Below are positions 19,912 through 31,178 of a stretch of DNA of 64,000 nucleotides, one piece after another. A model generated the notes under the pieces. The model made no database searches. It was not told the DNA's origin and saw only the letters and a program-made list of their open reading frames with translations. The position numbers and the translations under genes were made by a program. The stretch's first letter is position 1. Every line of letters starts with the position of its first letter. The DNA comes from Mycogone perniciosa (Eukaryota; Ascomycota; Sordariomycetes; Hypocreales; Hypocreaceae). Location: assembly GCA_025331125.1 (NCBI GenBank), contig JAOALB010000019.1, forward strand, positions 124,001 to 188,000, read 5' to 3'.

Positions 19912-21828
19912 CTATTTCTTTTGTCTTTTGGCACTCTTGTCGCTGACAGTGCTTAACACACTCGCACTACGCTTGCGTGATGCGCCACTGCTTCCCGGCC
20001 GGCCGCTTCTCTCCTTGTCCGCATCATCTTGCTCCACTGATGGTTGCTGGGTTTCCGCCGGGTCCTCTGGTGCCTCGCTTGCGTCTTTGTTCTTATCATC
20101 CTCGGCTGACTGATCCTCTTTGTCGTCTTCATCATCATCCTCCTTCGCCGCTTCCTTTGCCACGGGAGCCTCAGCCTTGTCGTCGTCATCGGCTCCTTCT
20201 GTCTTCTCTGAATCAGGATCCGCCGGGGCAAGTGCCTTTTCTCGTTCCGCTTTCTTGGCCAACTCTAGTTTGATCTCTGCATCAATCTTGTCGGACACCT
20301 TTCTGGCATCGAGAAGACTATTCACTGATGCCAGAAGGAGTTCGAATGCAAGTGTTGTTCCCGCCGTGGGCATGGCCAACTTGGCAGGGACATCCAACTC
20401 ATTCAGCGTGTTGGTGATACGCAGTTGTTGCTGGTTAGACTTGTGTGAGAACAGCTTGTTGATCTTCTCTGTCCGGAACGTAGGACCGGAGCCCAGCCGA
20501 TCATGGTGTGTGACGCCGTAAATGGTCTCCTCGTGCTCGTTAAGTTTCCTGCGCTCTGGCGGCTGTTGTGGTTGTTGCTGTTGCTGTTGCTGCTGCTGCG
20601 GCGGTTGCTGTTGAGACTTCTTGTTATTGTTCACAACAGGCGCTGTTGTTGCGGCGGTGGACTCGCGCGGACCAGTGGAAGCCGCGTTGCTATCTCGTCT
20701 TCCAGGTTCCTGAACTGGTTGTTGAGGTACAACTTGACCGGGGGTGTTGCTTGCGCCTTCAGGGCCCATGATTGACTTGCGCTTCTTGGATTTATCCGCG
20801 CTCATCAGGTTCTGAAGCAGCGTTTGTAGGCCGGTGGATGATTTGAAGGCGGTGATGTCGTTCTCTCCATGAGGGTAATCAAGGCGATTGTAAAGCTCTC
20901 TCCGCTCCTCGTTGAATCTCTCGCTTCTAGCCAAGATCCGTTTAATCTCGAGAAGCAGAGACTCTTCTTCGCGGGCTTCCTCACGAGACCGACCAAATGA
21001 GTTGAGAGCAAATTCCTTGCGCAGTTTCTCCTGTTGCGGGTTGAAATGCGCCATCAACTCATGTAGGGCAAATTCGGGTTGGGTCATGTATTGAACGGGC
21101 TTTTGTACCGCCATCATCTTGGATGCCACTTCGTAGTACCTCGCCTTGAGATCTTCCATTGTCCGGGCCCGCGTAGCTGGCACGATAGCCTTACTTTCGT
21201 CGCCGTCGGCATTTGCTTCGCCATTTGTGGCGGGCGGATTCCATTCGTACCGGTCCCATATTAGAGGCCATCGGATGTCGAAGTCGCGCATTAGGTCCAT
21301 CAGGTAGTCCGTCTCCTCCTTGGTCCAGTCGGGATTCTGCAGAACTTGGTGATATTGATCATCGCTGTACTGCGGCACAGAAACTTGAACATTGAACTTG
21401 GCGAATAATGAATCCTCAATCTCATCTGATTTCTTGCTGTCGCCGAGGTTGCTGTTGTTGTCTTCTGTCGCATTCTCTTGTGCCTGCCCTTCCTGCTGTT
21501 CCTCACCCTCCGCTGCGGACTTTTTATCCTCCTCCGCCCTCCTCCAATGCCTCAGAATCAAACTCGCATCCTTTCTCCCCGAGTTCCGAAAGGCCCGCAG
21601 CTCCCACCGCGCAGCAGGCTTGCGACTAGCAAAGCGGCGCTTCTTGAACTGCGTGACCTCCGGGACGATGGCGATGGGGTTGTCGCCACCTAGGTTGTGG
21701 ACTTCGCGCGCAAGGCCTTTAAGATTGGGACGAGGCGTAGCGAGTTTTTGTTTCTTTGAAGGGCGAGGCGCGGCACCGGCGGAGGAGTCGGGGAGGTTGA
21801 GGACATCACGGACGTCGGAGGATGTCAT
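19912..21828 (-). CDS. SWC4: SWR1/NuA4 complex subunit SWC4 (DMAP1 homologue)
   Basis: A single-exon gene for 638 residues. SWC4/DMAP1 is a nuclear subunit shared by the SWR1 H2A.Z-exchange complex and the NuA4 histone acetyltransferase. The conserved N-terminal block (MTSSDVRDVLNLPD, then FKKRRFASRKPAARWELRAF) and the SANT/Myb-like domain at about residues 155-250 (YHQVLQNPDWTKEETDYLMD, IRWPLIWDRY) identify it. A helical DMAP1 segment follows (FNEERRELYNRLDYPHGEND). A Gln tract of about 20 residues broken by Pro lies near residues 413-430. The C-terminus is acidic, Asp/Glu/Lys-rich, and ends in a basic cluster (SAKRQKK). It is head-to-head with the p24 gene, 500 bases apart. Confidence 0.95.
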   Translation of the reverse strand: MTSSDVRDVLNLPDSSAGAAPRPSKKQKLATPRPNLKGLAREVHNLGGDNPIAIVPEVTQFKKRRFASRKPAARWELRAFRNSGRKDASLILRHWRRAEEDKKSAAEGEEQQEGQAQENATEDNNSNLGDSKKSDEIEDSLFAKFNVQVSVPQYSDDQYHQVLQNPDWTKEETDYLMDLMRDFDIRWPLIWDRYEWNPPATNGEANADGDESKAIVPATRARTMEDLKARYYEVASKMMAVQKPVQYMTQPEFALHELMAHFNPQQEKLRKEFALNSFGRSREEAREEESLLLEIKRILARSERFNEERRELYNRLDYPHGENDITAFKSSTGLQTLLQNLMSADKSKKRKSIMGPEGASNTPGQVVPQQPVQEPGRRDSNAASTGPRESTAATTAPVVNNNKKSQQQPPQQQQQQQQQPQQPPERRKLNEHEETIYGVTHHDRLGSGPTFRTEKINKLFSHKSNQQQLRITNTLNELDVPAKLAMPTAGTTLAFELLLASVNSLLDARKVSDKIDAEIKLELAKKAEREKALAPADPDSEKTEGADDDDKAEAPVAKEAAKEDDDEDDKEDQSAEDDKNKDASEAPEDPAETQQPSVEQDDADKERSGRPGSSGASRKRSASVLSTVSDKSAKRQKK

Positions 21829-22328
21829 TGTGGGAGACGCAGAAGTTTAGGACGGCATCGCATGTATATCGTCGGAGATGCGCTGCGCGGAGCGGTGGGA
21901 TGCGAATTACGATGGGAGCCGAGCGCGCGTAAGGATGATGAAGATGGGGCGTGTTGCAGAGATGATGCTATTAGTAGAGATTGCCACGAAATTTTAGATA
22001 GAAATGCAAAAGGCCTGGCCGCCTTCTGTGAGGTTGATTGCGGAAACGCGTTAATACTACTGAGTTGCTTTGGCGCAAAACCGTGCGACACGTGACTCGG
22101 CGGCCCCTGATTCGACGAACGGGGCAATTTTTTGAACGTGGCAGCTTCGCACCGCCAAGGGCCAGAGAGGCAAGAGTGTAGTTAGTGACAGCATCACCAC
22201 TACGATTCACCCATCCTCTCAACGAAAGGGGCGTATCAATCAATTGCCCTCCCCCCTCCGGTTGCACGATCCGCATTTACACGTATTTGCAAAAAGGGAA
22301 ATCAGAAGAAAGAAAACAAAACCAAAAG
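21829..22328. promoter_or_regulatory. Bidirectional promoter, SWC4 / p24
   Basis: Exactly 500 bases lie between two outward-pointing start codons. An A-rich leader precedes the p24 start. No coding potential is seen. Confidence 0.5.
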
Positions 22329-23181
22329 ATGAGGGCCTTCCTCCCTATGCTGTCGCTCGCCACAGCAGCACAGGCGCTGTACTTCTTCACCGACGGCGGG
22401 ACCCCCAAGTGCTTCTATGAAGAACTGCCCAAGGACACGCTCGTCGTAGGACATTACAGTGCAGAGGAATGGGACGATAGATCGAATTCATGGCAGCAAC
22501 ACAACGGCATCAGCATTTACATTTCCGTCGATGTACGGCCCCTTCCCCGCGGCTTCACATACACACACTCTCTCTATCTATCTACGTTGGTTCTAACGCA
22601 ACTGTGTTATAGGAAGTCTTCGACAACGACCACCGCGTCGTCTCCCAGCGCGGCTCCTCCTCCGGCCGCTTCACCTTCTCCGCCGCTGAGGCCGGCGACC
22701 ACAAGATCTGCTTCGTGCCATCGTCCAGCTCCGGCCGGCCAGGCTGGCTGTCCACCAGCACACCCAACGGCGGCATCAAGTTGAAGCTGGACATAGTCAT
22801 CGGCGAGACGAACCAGATTGAAAGCGACGACAAAGACAAGCTCAATGACCTCACGTCGCGTGTCAAGGACTTGAATGGGAGGTTGACGGATATTCGAAGG
22901 GAGCAGGTTTTCCAACGAGTGAGTTGTTCTATCCTATTTTACCCTGGCCATGGGACACGCATGTTGTCATATGACGATGATTTTATTTTGTCCCCGAGAG
23001 AGATGGGTGCACATGCTGACGTGGGAAACAGGAGCGAGAGGCCGAGTTCAGAGATCAGTCCGAGACTACCAACGGCCGTGTTATCCGCTGGATCATCATC
23101 CAGCTCATTGTTCTGGGTGCTACCTGCGCATGGCAACTCTCACATCTGCGATCCTTCTTCATCAAGCAGAAGCTTACTTAA
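22329..23181 (+). CDS. p24 family cargo receptor (emp24/gp25L/p24, ERP-like)
   Basis: Three exons (22329-22532, 22613-22918, 23032-23181) encode 219 residues. p24 proteins are type I membrane proteins that cycle between ER and Golgi in COPII/COPI vesicles and help load cargo such as GPI-anchored proteins. Visible parts are a cleavable signal peptide (residues 1-16, ending TAAQA), a GOLD domain with its paired Cys (KCFYEELPKDT and DHKICF), a heptad coiled coil (about 120-170), a transmembrane segment near residues 188-207 (WIIIQLIVLGATCAW) and a short tail ending IKQKLT, which fits a K-x-K-x-x COPI signal. ERP1/5/6-type is likely but not certain. Confidence 0.93.
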
Positions 23182-24210
23182 GGAGCGAACAGTCAGTTGT
23201 CGGAATGGATTGGGTGGAGAATGTAGGCATCATACGTCTATTTGTTTCAAGAAATATACATACATGTCAATGAGCGAAATGGAAGTTGGGAGGTTATGGA
23301 GAAAAACGGGGTGCAAACAGCGATCAGAGTCTTGGTAATGTACGATGTATAGTGTGATCATGACAGTCGAGTACAAACAAAAGAAAGCGACTCAATGGCA
23401 CTGGTAATGGCGCACGCCTTGTCAAAAATCCTGATTCCATTACAAGGTATACCGATGAAGAACTCCCTGCCTAGTGACGGATCCCAACTCGCAAACAAGT
23501 CCCTCCTCCAGTAAATACTCGCCACTCCTCTGCTACTACCACAAGTCGCCTGCTGCTTCACCTCTCGTTGCCTCACCATGCCTCGCCTCACCTCGCCGTA
23601 ATCGCACAATCTCTCACCAAACTTATTATATAGACGGCGCAATTGGGAAAAAAAAGAAAGTACACCTGGACCAGACCCAAAAATGCTGCCCTTCGTGACC
23701 ACCTTGCGCCGTGCTGCGCTGCACATTGAATGTGTTATAGTATGGTTTCGTAATGGAATGTCAGACATAAGAGAGAAAGGAAAAGCCCAACCCAGAACCC
23801 AAGACCAGTACCCGTCTGATTTGTTTTTTTCTCGTTTTTTTCTTGGTTGGTCGTAATGGACATGTGCCCCATCAAAGCCACAATTGTTCTATGGTAGGTG
23901 TATGGCCCGCGGTGATATAGACAGTGGGCAGCAGATTCCGGCGAGGATGCCGCTGCCTATAATATTACCGTCTTTTCCGCTCCATTACCAGCTCTTGTGG
24001 CTGCCCAGTCGAGTCCCGCCAAGGGTGACGCTTCCTGATGCCTCCGATCTTATTGTATGCATCCAAAAAATTATGGTCTTCATCACACTTGTGGGTGAGA
24101 CCTTGGTAGGAAATCTTCTGTGGGACGGGGTTGCCATCATCATCAAGCCGACGGAGTGCCATATCAAAGCCACAAACAGAGCAATCTCAGAAACAAATGG
24201 GTATAAATGT
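23182..24210. other. Convergent intergenic region, p24 / casein kinase
   Basis: About 1 kb between two 3' ends. Short frames on both strands are unsupported. It probably holds both 3' untranslated regions; the casein kinase side is A/T-rich with homopolymer runs near 23645 and 23825. Confidence 0.5.
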
Positions 24211-25703
24211 CTAACCACAGCAGAGCGTCTTCATGAACTTCTGGAGCCCAGTGGGCTGTTGGGCCTCGACAGGTCGTGCACTAGGCTGGCCTGCTGCAGT
24301 CATGGGTCCCTGCTGGCTTGTCCTCGGCTGAGGCAGGTTCTGGGCGCTGTTCTGGAACTGAGCTTGGGTTGAGCCAGTGGCTGAACCCATTTCCCTGAGG
24401 CCCCCAACTCCACTGACCCTCTGCGCCGGCAATGCGCCTGGGGCGTTTGGACGATCTCTCTTGTTCCCCATCTGCTTGATCGGTGATGGAGGAGGGGGCT
24501 GTGCGGCGTTTAAACGGCCAACGGTGAGATTCTGCGCTTGCTGATGAGAGTTGGTATTCGCGGCACGGTGACCACTGTGCAGTTCCATTTGAGATGGACC
24601 GGGGCGGACGTTTGGGTTGTGAAGGTAGGCCGTATTGTGATTCTTCATCGAATCCCACCCCTTTCCCGAGTCCTTGCTGATCTTCATCCAGTCATACTCG
24701 CCATCCTCCACATCGCCAGCATTCTTCAGAGCCTGAGTGAAAAGCTCACGAAGGTAGTCGTAGTCGGGAGTATCTTCGAAGCCCAGGTTGCGCACGTAGG
24801 TCAGATACTTGCTGAACTCTTCGGGGAAACCTTCACACAAGTCCTTGATCGCTGTCGTTTGCTTCTTCTCACCAATCTTTTCGTACTTTTGCTTGTTGGT
24901 TGCAGCCTTCAGGCCTTGCCATGGCAAACCGCCCCTCAGGAAATACATGAACACGTGCCCAAGAGCCTCGAGGTCGTCTCGCCGAGATTGTTCACGACCA
25001 AGATGGGTGTTGATACTCATATATCGGGCAGTACCAGACAGTGATTTTCGCTCACGATAAGGGATATGCTGTTTTGTCTTGGGGTCTCGATATTGCTTGG
25101 CCATGCCGAAATCCACGACGTGAATGACATTGGAGGCCTTAGTTCCGGGTCGTCCAATCAGGAAGTTGTCGGGCTTGATGTCGCGGTAGATGAGGTTCTT
25201 ATCGTGTATCGTCTGAACTCTTGACAGCATCTGTTTGGCTACCATGACAACGGTCTTGATGGTGAATCGGCGTCCGCAGTGATCGAAGAGGTCTTCCAAT
25301 GAAGGTCCGAGCAGGTCAATGACTAGGATGTTGTGAAGACCCTCCTGGCCGAAATAGTAAACATTAGGAATGCCGGCTATGGAAGCCATCAGTACATGGT
25401 TCTGTATGCGCATGGGGGTAGGCGTTGAACGGGATAATGCTTACGGCAGCCAACGAGAATTTTGTATGTACGATATTCATCTCGCAGCTGAGGAGCGTCG
25501 CTCTTTCGAGGTTCCTAATAAGGTTAGTAACCAACACAATGGATGCCGACGAGGGTGTAAAAGTGGCAGCATACAAATTTGATGGCCACTTGTTGGTTGT
25601 TCAACAGATTGGTCCCCTCGAAAATAACACCAAAGGAGCCCTCTCCAATTTTCTTTCCAACCCTGTAATGAACACCAACGACGTTGGATGATGACGAAGC
25701 CAT
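24211..25703 (-). CDS. Casein kinase I, membrane-associated YCK type
   Basis: Three exons (25703-25575, 25514-25445, 25376-24211) give 454 residues. It is a Ser/Thr kinase of the CK1 family. The N-terminal lobe begins MASSSSNVVGVHYRVGKKIG with the Gly loop GEGSFG and the ATP Lys in VAIKFEPRKS. The catalytic loop YRDIKPDNFLIG, the DFG motif (VVDFGMAKQYRD) and the CK1 signature HIPYRERKSLSGTARYMSIN follow. After residue 310 the tail is Gln/Pro-rich and ends KFMKTLCCG. The CC near the C-terminus matches the palmitoylated end of yeast Yck1/Yck2, so plasma-membrane anchoring is expected by analogy. Both introns lie near the 5' end, as often in fungal kinases. The ATG at 25703 has a good context (GCCATGGC on the complementary strand). 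Confidence 0.94.
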
Positions 25704-28700
25704 GGTAGCGATGTTAGAGGCACGGCCTCAGAATGTCGATGGAGATGCGGATTGAACAAGTACTGAGGCGAGTCGAGGTGAGTGTCGTTGTCGTCTACCG
25801 GTCGAGCGGACGATGAAAGGAGCAAGCAGACGACGAGGCTTCGGGAGAAGTCAGAAGCCCCTGGGGCAGGGGGCGGAGACTAAAGGCCGGTATCTGTAAA
25901 CAAAGCAAAACGATACAACAGTCAGCGACGACGCGATGGAAGATGCATTCCGGGCGTGGCAGCGAGATGAAGATGCTGATGGCGATGGAAGACGGCGTTG
26001 GAGAGAGAGGGAGAGTGAAGGTCGGGTGGGAAAGCAAGGTAAGAGTCTGCCAGGCAAATGTCGCTGGACAGAAAAGGACGGAGGAGTGGACAATTGCTGG
26101 GGTGCTTCATTTTGGGGCGAGGCAAAGTCTGCTGAGGCGCCGAGCAGGGGGCCTAGGCAGGGGCGCGCTGGGGGGGGGAGGTTCGGCGGTCAAGCCTTGC
26201 AACCTAGAGGCATGCGGAACGCCGTCTCCAGCGCTGAGTGGCGGGCGCTAGCAGCAGTACTAGCAGGTCGCATACAGCGGCCTGGGGCAGTGGCCAGTGT
26301 CCAGCACCCACGACAGCAACGCCAGCCGGCCAGCCAGAAGAGAGACGGCGAGACCGCACGCACAACCCAACCCACACCACCCAGCCCACAGACAGACAAG
26401 CCAGCCGCGCTTCGGGAACGAACTCATTCAATCACTCACTTACTTACCCGTTGGCACTCCCGACACACACCTCGGTCCACTAGGCTGTTGCGATCCCAAT
26501 CTGCCGGCCGAACAGCGATTGTTTTGAGATGCGGAAAACAGGCGAAGTGGTGAAGAGAGAAAGGAGGAAGAGGAGGAAGGAGAAAAGAGAGAGAGGAAAA
26601 TGGGCGCGTCGCAATGAGAGACGTACTCGTACGCTCTGTTTGTTGGACTGGGCCGAGCTGGGCTAGGAGTCTGGGACAAGGCGGCGGAGGTTGTATTGGA
26701 GTACTGCTATAGTACGCGCATAACATGTATATCATGTCCCACCCCGGGGCGGAGAGATACCTCCTAGCCTCTGTCACCACCTGTACCAGGTACGCACGAA
26801 TTAGGAGGCATGAGCACAGATCACGCATTCGGCCTGCATGCAGATGGATCTGCAAGGCAAAGCCAAGGTACCTCGGCGACTAAGCAATTCCCCAGCCTTT
26901 TCACATGTACTAGTACTCCCCGTCCCATCAAAGCCAAGAACAACTTTTCAAGGCTGGCCAGGAACCTTTGGTCCAGACTCTCTCGATGTCAGCATCATGC
27001 AGCCGGGCTACTATTTAATAATACTGCCTGCCTATGCATGTATAAGGTTCTTTTCTTCTTCTTTCAAGACAATGAGAGAAGAGACTCACAAGGTGCCATA
27101 CACCTTGTCTTCGAGACGTCTCCTCGCCTTACACATGTCAACAGCAGCCTCATCTCATCTCTGAACAGGCTACCCTGCGGGTGTATGTACTCCCGGATCA
27201 GTCGTGGATAAATCAGGCCCAGCCAAATTGTGTCTTGGGCAATCACAGTCGTCGATTCATAGCACCAACCGAGAAGCGCAGGCAGAGACATAGCCGCGCT
27301 AGGAAAGCATCTATACATCAGCCATTGGTCCGTCTCTACGGCAATGAGATGCGTTCTCTTGAACGGAAAGGGCATAATAATTAATACCTCATTAGTACTC
27401 CGTACTCCGTACTATGTAATAAAAATCCCCTGCTAACAATAATCCAACGCGATATTTTCCGAACTAGCATCAGTTTATAATAGGCGCTTGTTGATACGGA
27501 GCACTCCGCAGATTTGCTTATTTCGTTATACTTCAAATTCTTGAACTATTACTCCGTACTCGTAGCGAGCTCAGGGAGAGGCTCCCAGCACCATGGTAGT
27601 AGTATTATCAATTTATGATTCCAGTCTTCTTCCTACCCGAGGGAGCATCCTATTATCCGCCAAACGGTTGGTCCATCGTTAATCGTCTGCGTTGCCACGG
27701 CATCTACGGATACTGGCCGTTCCCCATCCTCCACGTCGAAGCACGTACCAGCATGCAGCTCGAGGCCTCTGAGAATACCGCTCCCCTGTATCCACACTCA
27801 TCACGTCTCTGAGCTACAAGGCACTCGTTGACTAGCCGTTGAGCCAAGTATATCATATATGCACGGAGTACATATGCACCTCATGCCGAACTGGCCTTTG
27901 TCATGAATCTCTGGCCCTGTCACACTCGCGACATACAAAATGACATATCACGTACCTCATCATGCCCTTGCAGGAATAGGGCGCAGCACAAACGTCTGTT
28001 GGCCAGTTCCGCAATCGTGGGTCACTGAGGCCAGACATGCATCTAACATCACACGAAATGCATATCTATGTGGGAGGCCTGAAGGCCACCTTGAGTTGAG
28101 ACAGAGCACCAACGGGAGCTATGTATTATGTGGTAATTCGACGGATGCGGAGTAGCATTATTCCAGACACTGTTAATCTCGATTAATTGAATCCATGCGT
28201 TACCTGAACCAAGGACCCCTAGGTACAGGGTGCTGTTTGCATATCGGTATCGGCCGAGGCTTGGCCAATCACTAAAAGGAGCAGTCCCTAATAATAATGC
28301 GCGGAAACCAGTTGGCCGAGAGTGTGGCCGAAAAATTGACCTCCTGTCTGCGTATTTCGGACGAATGTGCGAAGTAATACGGAGTACGGAGTACATGTCC
28401 TTCAACTGCCGGGCAACGTGTGGATACCGGTATAGTATTCCTCCCGTACTTCAACCACCACAACACGGAGAAAGGAGGGCTTGTAAAACTCATGGCCTTG
28501 GGCCATTGATTATTATACTCCGTACTATTACTACAAAATAAACAAACCGGAAGACTCTGGTTTGTTAGGTTGGCTAGCGGAAATGGGAACATCCGCATCT
28601 CTGCCCAACTTGACGCAATGTGGAATGGTTTTGTCATCTGAAATCCTGTGTAATTGGTCTTGACCTTCGGCGTAAGAGTCACACGGCGTCGCAAAAAAAG

Positions 28701-29558
28701 GTAAGTAACATCTATCCCTGATTGAAAATCGCGACATCAAACATTTCTCCGACGTCTTTTAAGCGCTTCACGGAGTTTTAGCAACGAACTCCGTACAGAA
28801 GTGCGATCCTTTGTGGAGGGTGGATGCCGAATCCAGAGGATCCAGGTTTCTACCCTAGAGCTTAGTGAGCCACCTACCTGGGCAATAGAGTTAAAAAGTT
28901 AACGCCACATGACAATCATACTTAGTACATGGCGTCTTCGATCGGCAGAAGCATTCCGCCCCCATGGGGGCCTATGGGGGGCTAGGGCTCCGTAAAAGAT
29001 AGTACATAGATAGTAGTACTAGATGGTACATAGTAATGGTATTCCTCCATCCGAATCGCAAAAATTCCACGATGTCAATTCCGCTCAGTGGGTTTTGGTT
29101 TTGTAATCGCAGTCGGACCCTAACCCCTCATTCAGTCATTGACCCACGTTGACGAGAGTTACAACTTGTCACCTATGAGTACTTGATGTTCTCTCCCTGA
29201 TACCTTGGGTATAGCGTTATTATAAAACCAAGGGATCTGAAAACTCCACACATCAATGCACATGGCCATTACTTTACCCGTCGCGAGGATACAAGTTGGG
29301 CGCAGGTCTAACTATACCTCGTATGTACGACGGTGTTCAACTGCCCCACCATGAGAGATCTCTTGCAACATCCATGCGTTTCAACCCCTCCTCCAGAGTC
29401 GCCTCCCGGGCCGATTTACATACATATATAAAGACGGGCTGCTGTCGACATTGTTGCCGGTAATTTCTGCTTTCTCCCAAGCTACTTACACACACAACAA
29501 CACTGTTGTCCCATCAGCTCGTTGAAAGAACACGGGATTCCAAAGAACATCAACCACA
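25704..29558. other. 3.9 kb gene-free region between casein kinase and aldo-keto reductase
   Basis: Two genes point away from each other across this region. The first 0.5 kb is G-rich and probably holds the kinase promoter and leader. Farther on it is A/T-richer and contains the densest set of TACTCCGTA words in the window (27.39-28.53 kb). Open frames of 60-205 codons occur but none shows a domain, splice-linked extension or sensible composition. Confidence 0.5.
29425..29433 (+). promoter_or_regulatory. Likely TATA box of the aldo-keto reductase gene
   Basis: TATATAAAG lies 126 bases upstream of the start codon at 29559, followed by a C/A-rich leader. This is a better TATA match than I see in front of the housekeeping genes and fits an inducible gene. 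Confidence 0.6.
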
Positions 29559-30731
29559 ATGTCTAAGCCAGAGGATCAACCCCCGATGACGTATCGGTTC
29601 CTGGGCCGCTCCGGTCTTCAGGTATCGACTATCTCACTCGGTGGATGGCTTACATATGGCGGCCACGTTGACAGAGGTGAGAAGAAGCCAGCCAGACCTG
29701 CCCCCAATGGACGCATTGTTGTCTGTGATGTAGAGTTGTACTGAATCTATATGCTAGAGGGCACCTTTGCCTGCATGAAGGCAGCGTATGACTGTGGCGT
29801 CAACTTCTTCGATTGCGCAGAGGGCTACTCCGGTGGCGAGTCTGAGGTTGTTATGGGCGAGGCTATTAAGAAATATGGATGGAAGCGGAATGACTTGGTC
29901 ATTTCCACCAAGGTAAATCGCCAACTTAATCCGTGGCCAGAATATTGCTGACCCTTCCTGCTCTGGTAGGTCTTTTGGGGCCAGGCCCACGGCGACAACA
30001 TCGTCAACAACAAAGGTCTTTCTCGAAAGCACGTCATCGAGGGTGTAAATGGCGCACTGAAGCGCTTGGACCTGGAATATGTCGACCTTATCTATGCCCA
30101 CCACACCCCTATGGAGGAGGTTGTCCGCGCATTCAACCACATCATTGACACGGGCAAAGCCTTCTATTGGGGCACTTCAGAGTGGAGAGCCGACGAGATC
30201 GCCCAGGCCTGGAGAGTGGCTGACCGGCTTGGTTTGATTGGCCCCGTGATGGAGCAGCCCCAGTACAACATGCTTGAGCGCCAGAGGGTCGAGCATGAGT
30301 TTGCGCTGCTGTATCGTGAGCATGGCCTTGGCCTCACTGTCTATTCTCCCCTCAAGCAGGGTATCTTGACCGGCAAGTACAAAGACGGTATTCCCGAGGG
30401 CTCTCGTTTCACCCAGGAACAAGTCCAGTACATTGCAGGCTACTGGAAGCGAACGGGCATCAAGTCGGAGTGGGATGACACTATCGCTCGGGTCAACAAC
30501 CTGCAGCCCGTTGCTGACAGACTGGGCATCAAGTTGAGCACACTGGCTCTGGCATGGGTGCTTAAGAACCCGAACGTGAGCAGCGCCATCACCGGCGCCA
30601 GCAGCCCAGCACAAGTATACGAAAACTGCCGAGCCGTGGCTGCTGTGGACAAGTTGACGCCGGAGATCTTGCAGGAGATTGATGAGATCTTGAACAACAA
30701 GCCTCCAGCTATTGTGTACAGAGAAGACTAG
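29559..30731 (+). CDS. Aldo/keto reductase, potassium-channel beta-subunit-like (AKR6 type)
   Basis: Three exons (29559-29676, 29758-29912, 29970-30731) encode 344 residues of an NADPH-dependent oxidoreductase with a TIM-barrel fold. The start fits well: MTYRFLGRSGLQVSTISLGG is the usual opening strand. The catalytic tetrad is visible as Asp in FFDCAEGYSGGESE, Tyr in the same segment, Lys in LVISTKVFWG and His in DLIYAHHTP. Near the end the cofactor-binding stretch SSAITGASSPAQVYENCRAV is intact. Sequence and length match the Kv-beta-like group, whose fungal members are of largely unknown substrate. It follows a TATA box and a gene-free region. Confidence 0.92.
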
Positions 30732-31178
30732 AAAGAAAAAGAAGGGGTGGATTTCTAATAGAGAAACTCTTGGTACTATGCTTATAGTCCGGGAATAATG
30801 CCATTGCCTATTTTAATCGAAACACGTAGTATTAATACTGTATTGCATGTGATAAGATTTGGATATCTCCGCGGCCCCGTCTACGAATCGAAGTGTTAAG
30901 CCGGAAATACCCAAACAAAACGTAAGATTTCAAACAAAAAGACGCAGCATTATATATAGAGTATTGTTTTTAAGCTTACACAGGTCGACGGTTTAGCTCG
31001 GAATTTGTCATTGCGCCCTTGTTTGTCATCCCACTTCAACTCCGCCGACGATGCGTCACAGACGTCATTTGGACGACTGCTACCTATATATTAAGCCCCT
31101 CTTCCTGGAAGCTGGAGGTGTATTTATCTGAATCATTAATTAAATTCCATTTCACTCGAGAATATCTGTATATCATCA
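30732..31178. other. Intergenic region, aldo-keto reductase / nitronate monooxygenase
   Basis: 447 bases between genes on the same strand. It is A/T-rich with TATATATTA-like words near 31085 that may serve the downstream promoter. No coding potential is seen. Confidence 0.5.

Noticed and set aside
25936..26553. 205-codon frame on + upstream of casein kinase
   Set aside because: Low-complexity Gly/Arg/Gln-rich translation of G-rich leader DNA with competing open frames on both strands.
28272..28694. 140-codon frame on - in the 3.9 kb gap
   Set aside because: Contains the TACTCCGTA word translated in frame and has no domain features.
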